Shown here: one piece after another, positions 34,576-46,912 of the stretch
How the letters are laid out: each line of letters opens with the position of its first letter
How positions within the stretch are numbered: position 1 is the stretch's first letter
DNA from: Rhabdophis nuchalis
Taxonomy: Eukaryota; Chordata; Lepidosauria; Squamata; Natricidae
DNA: 64,000 nt
Assembly: GCA_039707465.1 (NCBI GenBank)
Contig: CM077647.1
Span: 46,960,110 to 47,024,109, forward strand
Direction of reading: 5' to 3'
Position numbers and translations under genes: made by a program
Notes under the pieces: generated by a model
Database searches by the model: none
What the model was told of the DNA's origin: nothing
Seen by the model: the letters and a program-made list of their open reading frames with translations, nothing else

Positions 34576-34770
34576 TGTTATTATTATTTACTTTATTCAT
34601 AAAACATGAAACTCAGCCAACTGAACATTTAAAAATGCATATTACAAATACTATTGACTGGTGCTAATTGTTGATACAGTTTGCTGCCAGCATCCTAGGT
34701 TGTTGTTGTTGTTGTTGTTGTTATTATTATTATTAACTACTATTACTACTACTACTACTACTATTATAGA
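34576..34770 (+). repeat. TTA/TTG/CTA trinucleotide-rich spacer
   Basis: ttattattattta at 34576-34590, plain sequence, then ttgttgttg…ttattattatt and actactacta at about 34702-34765. It separates R4/Dong copies 2 and 3. Confidence 0.85.
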
Positions 34771-35034
34771 GTGGCTAATCTTTGGTGAGATTCACAGCCT
34801 TTGGGGCTGGTTGGTAGCTCAACAGCTCGAGTCTTAACCAAGGACCTAGAAACTGTCAAGGTAACATTGAAGGATGTAAGCAGTTCCAAGCAGGGTGGAC
34901 CTTTGTAGAGTCAGAATGCTCAAGTCCGGCAAACCTGGAACCTCCACATAGCGAGGCAGTCCCTTAGGTATTGCTCCAAGGGCTCCAATTACAGTCGGGA
35001 CAACACACGACTTTCTCTTCCACAGTAGCTCTGT
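34771..35034 (-). mobile_element. R4/Dong LINE copy 3 (3' end, ~260 bp)
   Basis: ctaatctttggtgagattcacagcc…gctcaacagctcgagtc… matches copies 1 and 2, ending at ctcttccacagtagctctg. The left flank is (CTA)/(ATT)-type and the right flank (TTA)n at 35033-35061, so this truncated copy sits inside a trinucleotide repeat. Confidence 0.87.
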
Positions 35035-35082
35035 TATTATTATTATTATTATTATTATTGCTATTGCTATTGCTATTATTAT

Positions 35083-36932
35083 TTTAGCATATGCAAATAC
35101 ATGGACTTATAGTGGTTCAAATGTTAATGTCCAGCCCAACCAGCCATTCAAGGGCAAGGTGGTCTGTGATGAAAAAAATCAGATATTGGGCCAGTGTAAA
35201 CTCTTGATGGACATTCGGACACAATGTGGTGGATTTTTGTCAAGGAGCACCACAGTCACATTGAGGGATAGAGACAAGACTCCACTTAAACAATGAATCC
35301 TGGCAGAACATCATGTTGGGTACACATCCTATTTAGAGTTGACCAATGCTTGCAAGGAAGGTCAAAACCTGGCACCTTTTGTGTAGGGTCATCTATGTAA
35401 CTGCCTGTATCTGGATGCCAAACAGAGATTCAATATTCAGCTGTGGAGTACACCAACCCTAGTGCTGATATATTTGAATAGAGGCTGAGGCTCCTCATTT
35501 TGATCTTCTTAGTTTTTGAAGTAAGTTGTTCCTGGTATTGATTTTAGTGGACATATTCTCTTGGTGTTTCTTATAGGAGAGAGTCTGATCCAAAGTTACT
35601 CTAAAGTATTTGGGGTGAGGATCATAAGGTAGTAAGTTGTTATTCAGGTAGGCCTTTGGAGTAGCATTGGCGAGTTTGTTGTTGAGATAGAAACAGGTGT
35701 CACCTTTTTGCTGACACTGGGTATGAGTCTCCAGTCAGCAAAGAATATTCCCAGGCACTTCAGTCCTCAAAGAGGAGGCAGTCCAAAACTTCCAAGTTTT
35801 TATCTTGTGCTGGTAAGGCCAAGTTATTTGCATATCCAAATTTACATCCCCTTGTAGCTGCCATATCTGAGATATAAATTTTGAAAAGTATGGGTGCCAA
35901 TATAGAACCTTATGGAAGGCAGTTGTTGAGCCTTCTTAACTTGCTAATTTTGCCCACCATAATGATCTGAAAGGATCTATCGCTGAACATGTTGTTTATT
36001 AGGCAGTAGAGAATTTTATAGAGAATGATGTGACTTAGTGTGTATAGCAGACCCTTCTACCACATGGTATCATATGCTGAAGTAAGGTCAATGAATACAG
36101 CTGCGGTTTTTAAGCCTTGCTGGAAACCAGGCTCAATATGTCCTGTTAGGCATAGCCCTGATCAACACAACTGTGATTATGACAAAAGCTGCTTGTTCCA
36201 TAGAAATGTATCTATTGTAGGTCCAATTCTGTTTATGGTAAGGTTCTCCAGAAATTTGTAACAAGAACTCAGAAGGGCAATGGGGTTGTCTTGGGGTTTG
36301 CCAGGTTTCAGAAGCAATATTACTTTGACTTTTTTGAATTCTGATGGGAGGTGTCCTCAGGAAAGTATGTTTAAAAATAATTTGCAGAGCCAATTCCTTG
36401 TTAGTCTCCCAGAATTAATTAGAAATTCAGTGTCAATGCCATCAATGCTGTGTTGATTTCATTCACAGAGAAAAGTGGGTGAATTCAGAGTGTGATGGAG
36501 CCAACCGTCAAAAGACTGAGAGCACTTTCTTGATAGTAGTCGAGCACTCTTTCACTCTTGAGGCTTTAGAGAGGGAGACACTCAGAAGGCTATTTGGTCC
36601 GCAGTTACACAGGGTGTTTGATGAGCAGGTTGTCTGGCAGCTCTCAGTTTCCTTAGTAGGCTCCATGTTTTCCTGCTGAATTTGCTGAAATTCAATGAAA
36701 TTGTGAATTGTTTCCATGTCTTGTGATGAGCTGCATCCAGGCTGTGTAAGAGATCATTGGCAATCTCTGGGTTGCCACTCTGCAGAGAAGCCTGGCAGAG
36801 GTCTTCAGTCTCTTTGTTCCATCCAGGAATATAATCTTTTCTGAATTCTCAAGGGATATCTCTTTTAGCTTAAGCAAATACAGCCCTCACAAATCTATGG
36901 TAATGTTGATTTGTTGATGGGATCCATGGTGT
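35083..36932 (-). mobile_element. Unclassified LINE, antisense, degraded (part 1)
   Basis: Conceptual minus-strand pieces include FIDLTSAYDT-W (motif A, about 36080-36110), GSILAPILFKIYISDM (about 35865-35910) and a decayed FGYANN (expected YADD). This is a Jockey-superfamily-like RT of a clade different from L2, CR1 and Rex1. Many stops. The sequence stops at ttgatgggatccatggtgt (36914-36932), where an L1 tail begins, and seems to resume at 44509. Confidence 0.6.
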
Positions 36933-37739
36933 TTTTTTAAGAGTTTTATTATTTTTTAATTACAAAAATAAACATTTTATCTTTCCCCATGCAGTGTGTT
37001 ATCTGGGTACAAACATCTCTGTGCAACATCGTTCTTTTGCTACATCTTTCACATTCATATTAATATTATTTCTCTAAGTTTAGTATTATAATATATTAAG
37101 CATTTAAACATTATAAAACTCTCCATTTTTCTTCTTACTATCTTCTAGTAATAATATATCAACATTAAACATCATTATTCTTATCATACACATACTAACC
37201 GTTTTATATATTTATCTAAGTGTATTGTCTACTTTTTTAGTTTTCTTTTTTTCCAAACTCCTCAATATGTTGTTGTATCATCTCTTCCAACCATGTCTTA
37301 ATTTTTGTCCAATATTTCTTTGCCTCTTCACATGTCCATCACATATGATAATAAGATCCAGGTATTTGGTGGCACTTCCAACTTTTAACTGAGTTGTCTT
37401 TAAACACCTTTGCCAACCTCGCCATTGATAGATGCCACCTGTAAAACATATTGTACAAATTTTCTTTATATGCAGTAGACATTGTTACTTTGTAATTCCT
37501 ATCCCACAATTTCTGCCATTTATCCAATCGTATAGCCAAAATTTTTCACTCATTCTATCATTGTCTCTTTTATTTGTTCCTCTTCCAATGTTATGCCCAA
37601 TAAGTAATTATACAGTTTCTTTATTAATCTTCTGTTTCTGTTAGAATTTTATCTAACACCATTAATTCTTTGTAAAAAAACACACCTGTAATTTAACATC
37701 TTTCTCATATCTAGACTCTATTTGCATATGAGAATACTA
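36933..37739 (-). mobile_element. L1 LINE 3' end (ORF2 C-terminus + 3' UTR)
   Basis: Minus-strand translation of 37539-37339 gives NLYNMFYRWHLSMARLAKVF and, after it, SWKCHQ…GSYYHM, a recognisable L1 ORF2 C-terminus. The 3' UTR runs to an A tail (plus strand tttttttaagagttttatta at 36933). A possible diverged TSD is ttgatgggatccatggtgt (36914-36932) against ttggtgggatccattgt (44511-44527), on the far side of the nested stack. Its 3' UTR differs from that of the ORF1-only element. Confidence 0.72.
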
Positions 37740-37820
37740 TACAATACAAGTAATACAATAGCAGAGTTGGAAGGGACCTTGGAGGTCTTCTAGTCCAACC
37801 CCCTGCCTAGGCAGGAAACC

Positions 37821-38987
37821 CTATACAATTTCAGACAAATGGCTATCCAACATCTTCTTAAAGACTTCCAGTGTTGGGGATTTCACAACTTCTGGAGGCA
37901 AGCTGTTGCACTGGTTAATTGTTCGAACTCTCAGGAAATTTCTTCTCAATTCTGAGTTGCTTCTCTCCTTGATTAGTTTCCACCCATTGCTTCTTGTCCT
38001 GCCCCCAGGTGCCTTGGAGAATAGTTTGACTCCCTCTTCTTTGTGGCAGCCTCTGAGATATCGGAACACTGCTATCATGTCTCCCCTAGTCCTTCTTTTC
38101 ATTAAACTAGACATACCCAGTTCCTGCAACCATTCCTCATATATTTTAGCCTCCAGTCCCCTAATCATCTTGGTTGCTCTTCTCTGCACTCTTTCCAGAG
38201 TCCCCACATCTTTTCTACATTGTGGCGACCAAAACTGTATGCAGTATTCCAAGTGTGGATTTACCAAGGCATTATAAAGTGGTATTAACACTTAACATGA
38301 TCTTGATTCTATCCCTCTGTTTATGCAGCCTAGAACTGTGTTGGCTTTTTTGGCAGCTGCTGCACACTGCTGGCTCATATTTAAATGGTTGTCCACTAGG
38401 ATTCCAAGATCCCTCTCACAGTTGCTACTATTGAGCAAGGTACCACCTATACTGTATCTGTGCATTTTGTTTTTCTTGCCTAAATGTAGAACCTTAGTTT
38501 TTTCACAATTGAATTTCATTTTGTTAGATAGTGCCCAATGTTCAGGTTTGTCAAGATTCTTCTGTATCTTAAGCCTATCTTCTGGAGTGTTGGCTATTCC
38601 TGTCAGCTTGGTGTCATCTGCAAATTTGATGAGTTCCCCATTTATACCCTCATCCAAATCATTGATGAAGATGTTGAAGAGTACTGGACCTAAAACAGAG
38701 CCTTGGGGTACTCCACTGCACACTTCCCTCCATGTAGATGCAGTTCCATTGAGGATTACACGTTGAGTGCGATTGGTCAGCCAGTTGCGAATCCATCTGG
38801 TGGTGATGCTGTCTAACCCATATTGTTCTACTTTATCTAATAGTAGGTTATGGTCTACTTTATCAAATGCCTTGCTGCAGTCCAAGTAAATTATATCGAC
38901 AGCATTCCTCTGGTCCACTAATTTTGTCACTTTGTCAAAGAATACAAATAAGATTAGTCTGGCATGATCTGTTTTTGACAAACCCAT
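37821..38987 (-). pseudogene. CR1 ORF2 RT and C-terminal domain, partial
   Basis: The minus-strand frame 38987-38292 has IIYLDCSKAFDKVDHNLLL (motif A), CSGVPQGSVLGPVLFNIF (motif B) and LIKFADDTKL (FADD at 38613-38624). It ends at a TAA-type stop near 38292, and the next frame, 38291-37821, carries LEYCIQFWSP and RVQRRATKMIRGLEAK through to the C-terminus. Both pieces are nearly intact; one frame break near 38292 and the insertion at 39073 make it inactive. Typical CR1 ORF2 order with the APE endonuclease missing. Confidence 0.9.
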
Positions 38988-39053
38988 GTTGGCTTTTGGC
39001 TATTACTTTGTTTGCTTCTAGATGTTTGCTAATTCGTTGCTTAATTATCTTTT

Positions 39054-39073
39054 CCAGAATCTTCCCTGGTATT
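39054..39073 (+). repeat. 20-bp target-site duplication (left)
   Basis: CCAGAATCTTCCCTGGTATT, repeated exactly at 41897-41916. The bases belong to the interrupted CR1. Confidence 0.95.
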
Positions 39074-39722
39074 TTTTGGATAACAATTTTTTATTGGTTT
39101 TTACAAATTTTATAACAAGGGAAAAGGTATATAGGATATAGAAAATTAGAGCTTCCATGTCGGAGGTGGTGGTCGCCTCCGAGGTTTCATACAAAAAGTA
39201 AAGTTTTTTCAATATAAGGTTGAAGGGAATACATATATATCATATCATAAATCATAAATTTATGCATTCAATCATTTGTTTCTATTGACATCCATTTAAG
39301 GATTACATTATGTAAAAAAAATCATTTTTGCGATCTGAGTCTTTTAGCTATTATATCTTCTTCCTTCCCGCCAGTGGACGGAGTCATGGCCCCTCCCGTT
39401 CCCCCATTTTCATCCTCTAGGATTGAGGAATGTTTTTTTAAAAAGGCTTTCGCCTCTTCAATTGTTTTAATTCTAACTCTATCTCCCTCCCAGAACACCA
39501 ACATTCCTTCAGGCATTAATCATTTGAGCAACACCTCTTTTTTATATAATTTTTTGGATAAGGAGGAATACTTCCTCCTAATCTCTCGAATCTTTTTTGG
39601 GGTTTGTGTCAAAATGGTAATTTCATTCTACATATATATCAAAGCTCCATCTCTCTGTGCTCTCAGAATCTCATCCCTTGTTGACCTTCTTACAAATTTA
39701 ATATGTATCTCTCTGGGTACAT

Positions 39723-40524
<802 letters not shown>

Positions 40525-41896
40525 TTCTGGCATATGCTGAATTAATTCTGTAAATCAGGTCAATGTCCCCCCTAATATATTCTTTACTCTTTTTAGTATA
40601 ATCTGCTAAAATTGTAGTCATTAAAACTTTTAAATTTTCTGAAGTTAATTCAGGGACATTTTGAAACCTTAAAAAATAAGACATTCTTTCAAAATCCATT
40701 CTAGACATATAGCCAGCAGGTTTTACTATTTCTTTTTTAGAATCCCTTATCTCCTCCCCCATCTCAACTGCTCCCCCCTCCAAACCATCAATTTTTTGTT
40801 TATTTTCCATTAAAGTTCTCTGTGTCTCTAAGAGTTCCAATCTTGAACTCCTCATATCTTTCTGGATTTTTTTTTTATTTCCTTCATTATGTCTTGTAGA
40901 GTTGTCTCTGTTGTTGATAGTTGAAAAGCCTCTCCCGGTGTTTCTTTTTGCAACATTGTTCTAATCTCAGCCTGTTGTAAGTCCGGGCTGGCTCTTAATA
41001 AGTGGAGAGAAAGTTTCCATGTGGAGGATTTTTTGATGCCATAATAAAAGTTTTATGTTCTTGTAATTAAGATGGCGTCTGAAGAGCGGGCAGTCCGTGA
41101 GATTGAAGAGAAGGGAAGAGTCTTGTCTAAGTTCAAAATATAGTTTCCATAAAATCCAGAGATAAAAGATTTAACAGTCAAATCCAATGAAAAAAGAAGG
41201 CACACAATGGGAACTATCCCGAGAGTCACTGAGCTGTCATGTATGTAATTTTTGCAGTGCTGTAAAAGTGAAGGAACGTTTAAAAATCGGGCAGAAAGGT
41301 TTCTTGCTGAGAACAAAGAAGTGCCATTTTTCCACCTCTTTGGCATTTGTGAAGAATTAATGAAAGTCCATTTCTGCTATGGCAAGATTCAGATACAAAG
41401 TTTCAACCGCGAATCCACATTTAGCAAAAAAATTCATTTTCAATTGTTAACTACCCGGATGTTACTTTCTCTCTCTCCTCACGCCCAAGGAGCATTTTAA
41501 AACGCTGCTTGTTCCGAGGGGGGGGGGCTTTAGCAAACTCCCCCCCTCTATTCTTCTGTTTTAAAAAGTTGAAAGCATCAAAAGTCCAGAAATCAACTCA
41601 CAGTCACTCTGTTACAACGGAGCCTCGGCGCTTTCTCCAGCTCCGGCTTTTCAGCCCGCTTTTCTGCGGTTCCAATGATCCTTCGGCGAGAGGAGTTCTC
41701 CCCCCCACATTCTGTTCTCCGACTCCTAGGGAACGACCCCCACGACCACCGTCGGGGTGGGGGTTTCACCGCAAGCCGCTCGTACGGTTGGGGTTCCCTA
41801 CAAGAGCTCCGTGCCCCCGAAAGGGCCACTAGAGAAAACAAGCAGTGGACGTGTCAAAAACACATCTGTCGCCTCCAGAAGGTGGAAGCGGTCTAT

Positions 41897-41916
41897 CCAG
41901 AATCTTCCCTGGTATT
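41897..41916 (+). repeat. 20-bp target-site duplication (right)
   Basis: Exact second copy of CCAGAATCTTCCCTGGTATT. Four bases (GAGG) then separate it from L2 copy D. Confidence 0.95.
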
Positions 41917-44433
41917 GAGGCCCCACTCACGAGGGTGGACATACACCGGATCTCATCTTTGTCTCAGGCCAATGGAAGAGTGATCTGGGTATAGGGGATA
42001 TAGTCATCACACCCTTGTCATGGACAGACCACTCACTTCTCCGGCTCGACTTTCCGACCGCTGCTCCCCTCCGCGGGGAGGCGGAACCTGAGTCACCAAT
42101 CTGGTTCCGCCCCAGGCGCCTGATGGACCCGGATGGGTTCCAAACGGCGCTTGGGCCAGTTCCTGTACCCCTGACCCGCGCCCCGATGGAGGACCTCGTG
42201 GCCGCATGGAATATTGCGACCACGGGAGCCTTGGATCGGGTCGCGCCCTTGCGGCCTCTCTTGCGGCGGCGAAACACCCTGGCTCCTTGGTTCACCGAGG
42301 AGCTGCGGGTGATGAAACGCCGCAAGAGATGCCTAGAGGGAAGATGGAGGTCTACCCGTTCTGAATCTGACCGGACACAGGTAAGAGCCCATTTACGGAC
42401 TTACATTGTGGCGCTGAGAGCAGCCAAACGCCATCATTGTGCTACTCTCATAGCATCCGCAGAAAACCGCCCTGCCGCCCTGTTTAGAGTGACCCGCTCC
42501 CTCCTTCAACAGAGGGTGCGGGAAGCCCCGTTACAGGGTAGAGCAGAGGAATTTGTGATTTTTCTGCAGGAGAAAATCGCTCAGATACAGAACGAGCTAG
42601 CCCCCATTCATGGCCCAGGGGGATGCCACGAGACAGATCTTGTTTGGGAGGAGTTTGACTCCGTTACTTCCGAGGATATGGACAGGTTACGTGGGCGACT
42701 GCGAGCCACCACATGTTTATTGGACCCGTGTCCCTCCTGGCTTGTACTGGCATCCTGGGAGGTGACACGAGGCTGGCTCCAAGAGGTTGTCAACGCATCC
42801 TTAAGTGAGGGTTCCTTGCCTGCTTCCCTAAAAGAAGCGATGGTGAGGCCCCTCCTTAAGAAGCCCTCTTTGGATCCAGCTGTTTTGAACAACTACTGTC
42901 CAGTCTCCAACCTTCCCTTTTTGGCGAAGGTTGTTGAGAGTGTGGTGGCACAACAGTTTCCCCGTCACCTGGAGGAAGTTGATTATCTAGATCTGCGCCA
43001 GTCCGGCTTTCGGCCCGGGCATAGCACCGAGACGGCATTGGTCGCGTTGGTTGATGATCTCTGGAGGGCCAGAGATGGGGGATGTTCCTCCATCCTGGTC
43101 CTATTAGACCTCTCGGCGGCTTTCGATACCATCGACCATGGTATCCTATTGCATCGGCTGGGGGGGTTGGGGGTGGGAGGCACCGTTCTACGGTGGTTCT
43201 CCTCCTACCTCTCTGGCCGATCGCAATTTGTGTTGGCAGGAGGGCAGAGGTCGACCGCGAGACCCCTCGTATGTGGGGTGCCTCAGGGGTCGGTCCTCTC
43301 GCCCCTCCTGTTCAACACATACATGAAGCCGCTGGGTGAGATCATCCGTGGTTTTGGGGTAGAGTACCACCTGTACGCTGATGACACCCAGCTGTACATA
43401 TCTACCCCAAACCACCCCAACGATGCCGTAGCGGTGATGTGCCAGTGCCTGGAAGCCGTGCGGATCTGGATGGGAAGTAACGGACTCAGGCTCAACCCGA
43501 CCAAGACCGAGTGGCTGTGGTTTCCGGCCGCCCGATTCAACCAGCTCACTCCATCGCTGGCCATAGGGGGCGAACATCTTGCCCCTGTGGATGGGGCGCG
43601 CAATTTGGGTGTCCTCCTGGATGCCCGGCTGTCCATGGAAGATCAAGTGACGGCCGTGGCCAGGAGGGCGTTTTACCAGGTTCGCCTGGTTCGCCAATTG
43701 CGCCCCCTATTGGATCGGGACGCCCTTCGCACAGTCACTCATGCGCTCGTGACATCCCGACTGGACTATTGCAACTCTCTCTACATGGGGCTTCCCTTGA
43801 GGTGCACCCGGAGACTTCAGCTGGTCCAGAATGCAGCCGCGCGAGCAATTATGGGGACCGCAAGGTCCACCCATGTAACACCGCTCTTGCGCGAGCTGCA
43901 CTGGCTACCTGTCGTCTTCCGGGTGCGCTTCAAGGTGTTAATTATCATCTTTAAAGCGCTCCATGGCTCGGGACCTAGCTATCTGCGGGATCGGATCCTG
44001 CCTCATACATCCTCACGGCCGATTCGCTCCCACAGAGAGGGACTTCTCCGGGTGCCGTCCACTAGACAGTGTCAGCGGGCGACACCCAGGGGAAGGGCTC
44101 TCTCTGTGGCGGGCCCGGCCCTCTGGAACGACCTTCCCCCCGATATTAGGACGACCACGGACCTCCGCTCCTTCCGTCTTAAATTAAAAACTTACTTTTT
44201 CCGTCTGGCCGGCCTGGGATAGTCCCCCTGTCTAGGGTTTTTATTGGGTAAATTTTAGTTTAGTTAGTTAAATGGGATTTTAGCACAGGCTGTGTTTAAT
44301 TTGCTTTTAATTGTTTGTATATTTATTGATGTTTGTATGTTTTTTACTGTTTTTATTCTACCTGTGCACCGCCCCGAGTCCCCATGGGGAGAGGGTGCGG
44401 TTTATAAGTATTAAATGATTGATTGATTGATTG
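41917..44433 (+). mobile_element. L2 LINE copy D, 5'-truncated, intact ORF
   Basis: Begins within the endonuclease region and ends after the 3' UTR (cctgtgcaccgccccgagtcc) in a (GATT)n tail at about 44410-44430. A short TTGAGG/ATTGAGG word on both sides (41915-41920 and about 44427-44433) may be the target duplication. Beyond it the interrupted CR1 resumes. Same subfamily as copies A and E. Confidence 0.92.
41919..44222 (+). CDS. L2 ORF2: end of endonuclease + reverse transcriptase (767 codons, open)
   Basis: Open from 41919 to the TAG at 44220-44222, without an initiator because of 5' truncation. The endonuclease C-terminal part has GPTHEGGHTPDLIFVSG and TPLSWTDHSLL. RT motifs: LDLSAAFDTIDHGILL (about 43108-43155), CGVPQGSVLSPLLFN (about 43273-43317) and YADD at 43374-43385. 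C-terminus as in copy A, with which it is nearly identical residue by residue. No stop or frameshift in 2.3 kb implies a recent insertion. It lacks the first half of the endonuclease, so it is not autonomous. Confidence 0.94.
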   Translation, partial: GPTHEGGHTPDLIFVSGQWKSDLGIGDIVITPLSWTDHSLLRLDFPTAAPLRGEAEPESPIWFRPRRLMDPDGFQTALGPVPVPLTRAPMEDLVAAWNIATTGALDRVAPLRPLLRRRNTLAPWFTEELRVMKRRKRCLEGRWRSTRSESDRTQVRAHLRTYIVALRAAKRHHCATLIASAENRPAALFRVTRSLLQQRVREAPLQGRAEEFVIFLQEKIAQIQNELAPIHGPGGCHETDLVWEEFDSVTSEDMDRLRGRLRATTCLLDPCPSWLVLASWEVTRGWLQEVVNASLSEGSLPASLKEAMVRPLLKKPSLDPAVLNNYCPVSNLPFLAKVVESVVAQQFPRHLEEVDYLDLRQSGFRPGHSTETALVALVDDLWRARDGGCSSILVLLDLSAAFDTIDHGILLHRLGGLGVGGTVLRWFSSYLSGRSQFVLAGGQRSTARPLVCGVPQGSVLSPLLFNTYMKPLGEIIRGFGVEYHLYADDTQLYISTPNHPNDAVAVMCQCLEAVRIWMGSNGLRLNPTKTEWLWFPAARFNQLTPSLAIGGEHLAPVDGARNLGVLLDARLSMEDQVTAVARRAFYQVRLVRQLRPLLDRDALRTVTHALVTSRLDYCNSLYMGLPLRCTRRLQLVQNAAARAIMGTARSTHVTPLLRELHWLPVVFRVRFKVLIIIFKALHGSGPSYLRDRILPHTSSRPIRSHREGLLRVPSTRQCQRATPRGRALSVAGPALWNDLPPDIRTTTDLRSFRLKLKTYFFRLAGLG

Positions 44434-44508
44434 AGGTCAGGCTGATGGGTCTATAGTTTCCTGGATCTATTTTTTTCCTTTTTTGAAGAAGGAATACTAC
44501 ATTATATC
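44434..44508 (-). mobile_element. CR1 LINE, antisense (part 2)
   Basis: gtcaggctgatgggtctatagtttcctggatct… directly continues the CR1 interrupted at 39073: in related CR1s this follows 'cttccctggtattgag'. It ends near 44500. Confidence 0.75.
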
Positions 44509-44640
44509 AATTGGTGGGATCCATTGTATAATACTGTCAAGGCTTTTGGCAAATTCTGGCCATTTGGCTTTATGAAAATTCCATCTGGGTCTAGGTGTGG
44601 AGTGAATTAGGGAGATTTGGGAATAATTAATTAATTATTA
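44509..44640 (-). mobile_element. Unclassified LINE (part 2)
   Basis: ttggtgggatccattgt resembles ttgatgggatccatggtgt at 36914-36932 and is the likely second TSD copy of the nested L1. The following ~100 bp (cttttggcaaattctggccatttggc…) would be the continuation of the LINE at 35083-36932. The match rests on the junction only. Confidence 0.45.
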
Positions 44641-45870
44641 ATGTTAATAATGTTATAGCAGTGCTTATAAATGAAATATGTTTTATATATCAAGAAGGCT
44701 CACATTTATCCCTTTGCATAAATGTGCCAGTTGAGTAAGATTTTTTTTTAAAAATACCAGTATAATAGTTTTTTCCCTTTAAAAGTAACTTAATGGGGTC
44801 AGGTCAGCTAAATTCTGTTGCCTGCAGTGTAACTATATTTGGTTCAGTGATTATGCAAATAAAAGTGCCACTAACCAAGATGTGCATTATATGGGAAAAC
44901 TGCTGATATTATAAACTGTGTGAGCTCAGTTTAGGCAATTCATACAACGCCATCAGAATCTTTTACTTCAATTGCTCCTCTAGAAGTCAATCAAAGACCT
45001 AATAATAGTTATTCAGAATAAAAAAGGAAATTAATTGCACAATCTAAAATGAATACAAATGATAAATGTGTTATATCTGAGTCACAGAAGGAGACAAACT
45101 CTTGAAACATGTATGATGATTTAAAAGCAAGCAATAGATTTGAGCAAGGATTTCTTAAAGCAAAAGCATAACATGCTTGGCATGATTCCATCTTGTTAAA
45201 AGAGCAGAAAGGGAATGGTACTTTTAAAAAAAGCCAAAATATAAAAATATTTGTGCTGCTTTTTTAGATGAACATTCTGCCTGCCTAAATATTGGTCATA
45301 GATGTGAATCCCATAAGATTTGATCCCATTCTCATTCTGTAGTTCGAAATCATGATTATTATTATTATTTTTTTGGTGATATTGAAAATATTTGTCACTA
45401 GAAGAAGAAAGGATGCAATCTTTTCTCTAAAATAAAAACAGACTTGGCACCAAGTTACCCTAAGAACTAGTATAAGCACAATGGTAGGAAGATATATCTT
45501 CTAGAGTGGCTATTATGCATCATACTGAAGATTCTTGAGCTCTTTCTATGAATAGATGAGCAGCAAAGAAAGATTAGTATCACAGAGCTAGGGATGTTAG
45601 CAATGTAAATTGGAAGGCCATTTGGTTCAGCAAGCATATGTGAACTACAGGATTGGCCTTAAATGTTTTGCAGCCTTGGGCAGCAGTCCATATCACACTC
45701 CATCCTTACTTATCTAAAGTCTACTACATTACTTTGATACTTAAGATAGAAAAGTGCACAAGAATCTCCTTCTCTACTTGGCAGTAAAAAAATGATGAAT
45801 TTGAATGATGATGATACGAAAAAATTTGCTATCACTTCAGGACACACAAACATCATGCTAGAGTCAGTTT
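44641..45870. other. Unassigned AT-rich DNA
   Basis: No gene and no named repeat recognised. Confidence 0.5.
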
Positions 45871-45878
45871 GTCTAACA
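45871..45878 (+). repeat. hAT target-site duplication (left)
   Basis: GTCTAACA, repeated exactly at 47126-47133. Confidence 0.93.
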
Positions 45879-45967
45879 CAGTGGTCGGCAAACCGTGGCT
45901 CATGAGCCACAAGCGGCTCTTTGGCCCCTGGAGTGCGGCTCTTCCTCTGCTCTCTCCCCTTTCCTCC

Positions 45968-46440
45968 CCCCCGGAAGCAGTGGAAGGCCTGGCATGCCGG
46001 TGGGGGAGGCTATGGATGCCTTCTCCCTCAGCAGGCGAACAGGCGGAGCGAGCACCAGAGGCTACCGCCACCTTAAGCGCGCCGAAGCTATCGCCCGGCA
46101 GGTCGCCCGGCAGCGGCGGTGTGCAAGGAAGCTGGGCTTCCACCGGCTCCCTCTGACAGCCACCACAGCTCACGTTCTGGGGCCGCGCGCCCACCTCCCT
46201 CCCAGCCATGCCTGGCGAGCAGCCCCAGAACATGCGCTGTGGTGGCTGTCAGAGGGAGCCGGTGGAGACGCGCCCGGCTTCCCTGCACGCCGTCGCTGCC
46301 GGGCGACCTGCCGGGCGATAGCCTTGGCGCGCTTAAGGTGGCGGTAGCCTCGGGTGCTCGCCCCGCCCACTCGCCTGCTGCGGGAGAAGGCATCCATAGC
46401 CTCCCCAGCCGGCATGCCGGGCCTTCCACTGCTTCCGGGG
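45968..46440. repeat. GC-rich palindrome in composite hAT element 2
   Basis: Inverted arms: ccggaagcagtggaaggcctggcatgccgg (about 45970-46000) against ccggcatgccgggccttccactgcttccgg (about 46408-46438), and ggctccctctgacagccaccacag (46145-46168) against its complement (46237-46260). The middle has matching taccgcc-accttaag / cttaaggtggcggta words. It can fold into a ~470-base hairpin. Confidence 0.9.
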
Positions 46441-46912
46441 GGGGGGGAGAGGGGAGAGAGGGAGGGACTGACAGACACAGAGAGAGACAGGGGGAGGGAG
46501 AGACAGAGAGACAGACAGAGACAGAGAGGGAGGGAGGGAGGGAGGGAGAGAGACGGAGAGAGGCACAGAGAAAGAATGACAGAGGGAGAGATTGAATCGG
46601 AGACAGACGGGGAAAGAGGGAGAGACAGACAGAGACAGAGAGAGAGGGAGGGAGGGAATCAGAGAGAGTGACACACACAGAGACATGGAGAAACAGAGAG
46701 AGGGAGGGAGGGAGAGACAGATAGACAGAGACAGAGTGATTAAGTGAGTGAGAGACAGACAGACACACACACACACAGAGTGACAGAGATGGGTGGAGGG
46801 AGGAGAGAGACAGATACAGAGAGAGAGAGAGAGAGATAGAAAGAAAAAGAGAGGAGAAAGAAAGAAAAAAGAAAGACAAAGAAAGTGGGACAGAGATAAA
46901 GAAAGAACGTAT
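46441..46912 (+). repeat. GAGA-type cryptic satellite in composite element 2
   Basis: Purine-rich gagagacagacagag repeats with distinctive words shared with the other two composites: gattaagtgagtgagagacagac (element 1, inverted) and agtgacagagatgggtggagggagg (element 3, at about 63402). Confidence 0.9.

Larger units (their letters stand above)
37740..39073 (-). mobile_element. CR1 LINE, antisense (part 1)
   Basis: The 3' end lies at 37740 (aatagcagagttggaagggaccttggaggtcttctagtccaacccc in antisense). ORF2 runs up to 39073, where the sequence is interrupted by the ORF1-only L1-like element with a 20-bp TSD. It resumes at 44434 (gtcaggctgatgggtctatagtttcctgga). Confidence 0.9.

Noticed and set aside
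35083..36932. Endogenous retrovirus
   Set aside because: No LTRs, gag, protease or integrase motifs; the RT pieces are of LINE type. No viral sequence was recognised anywhere in the window.
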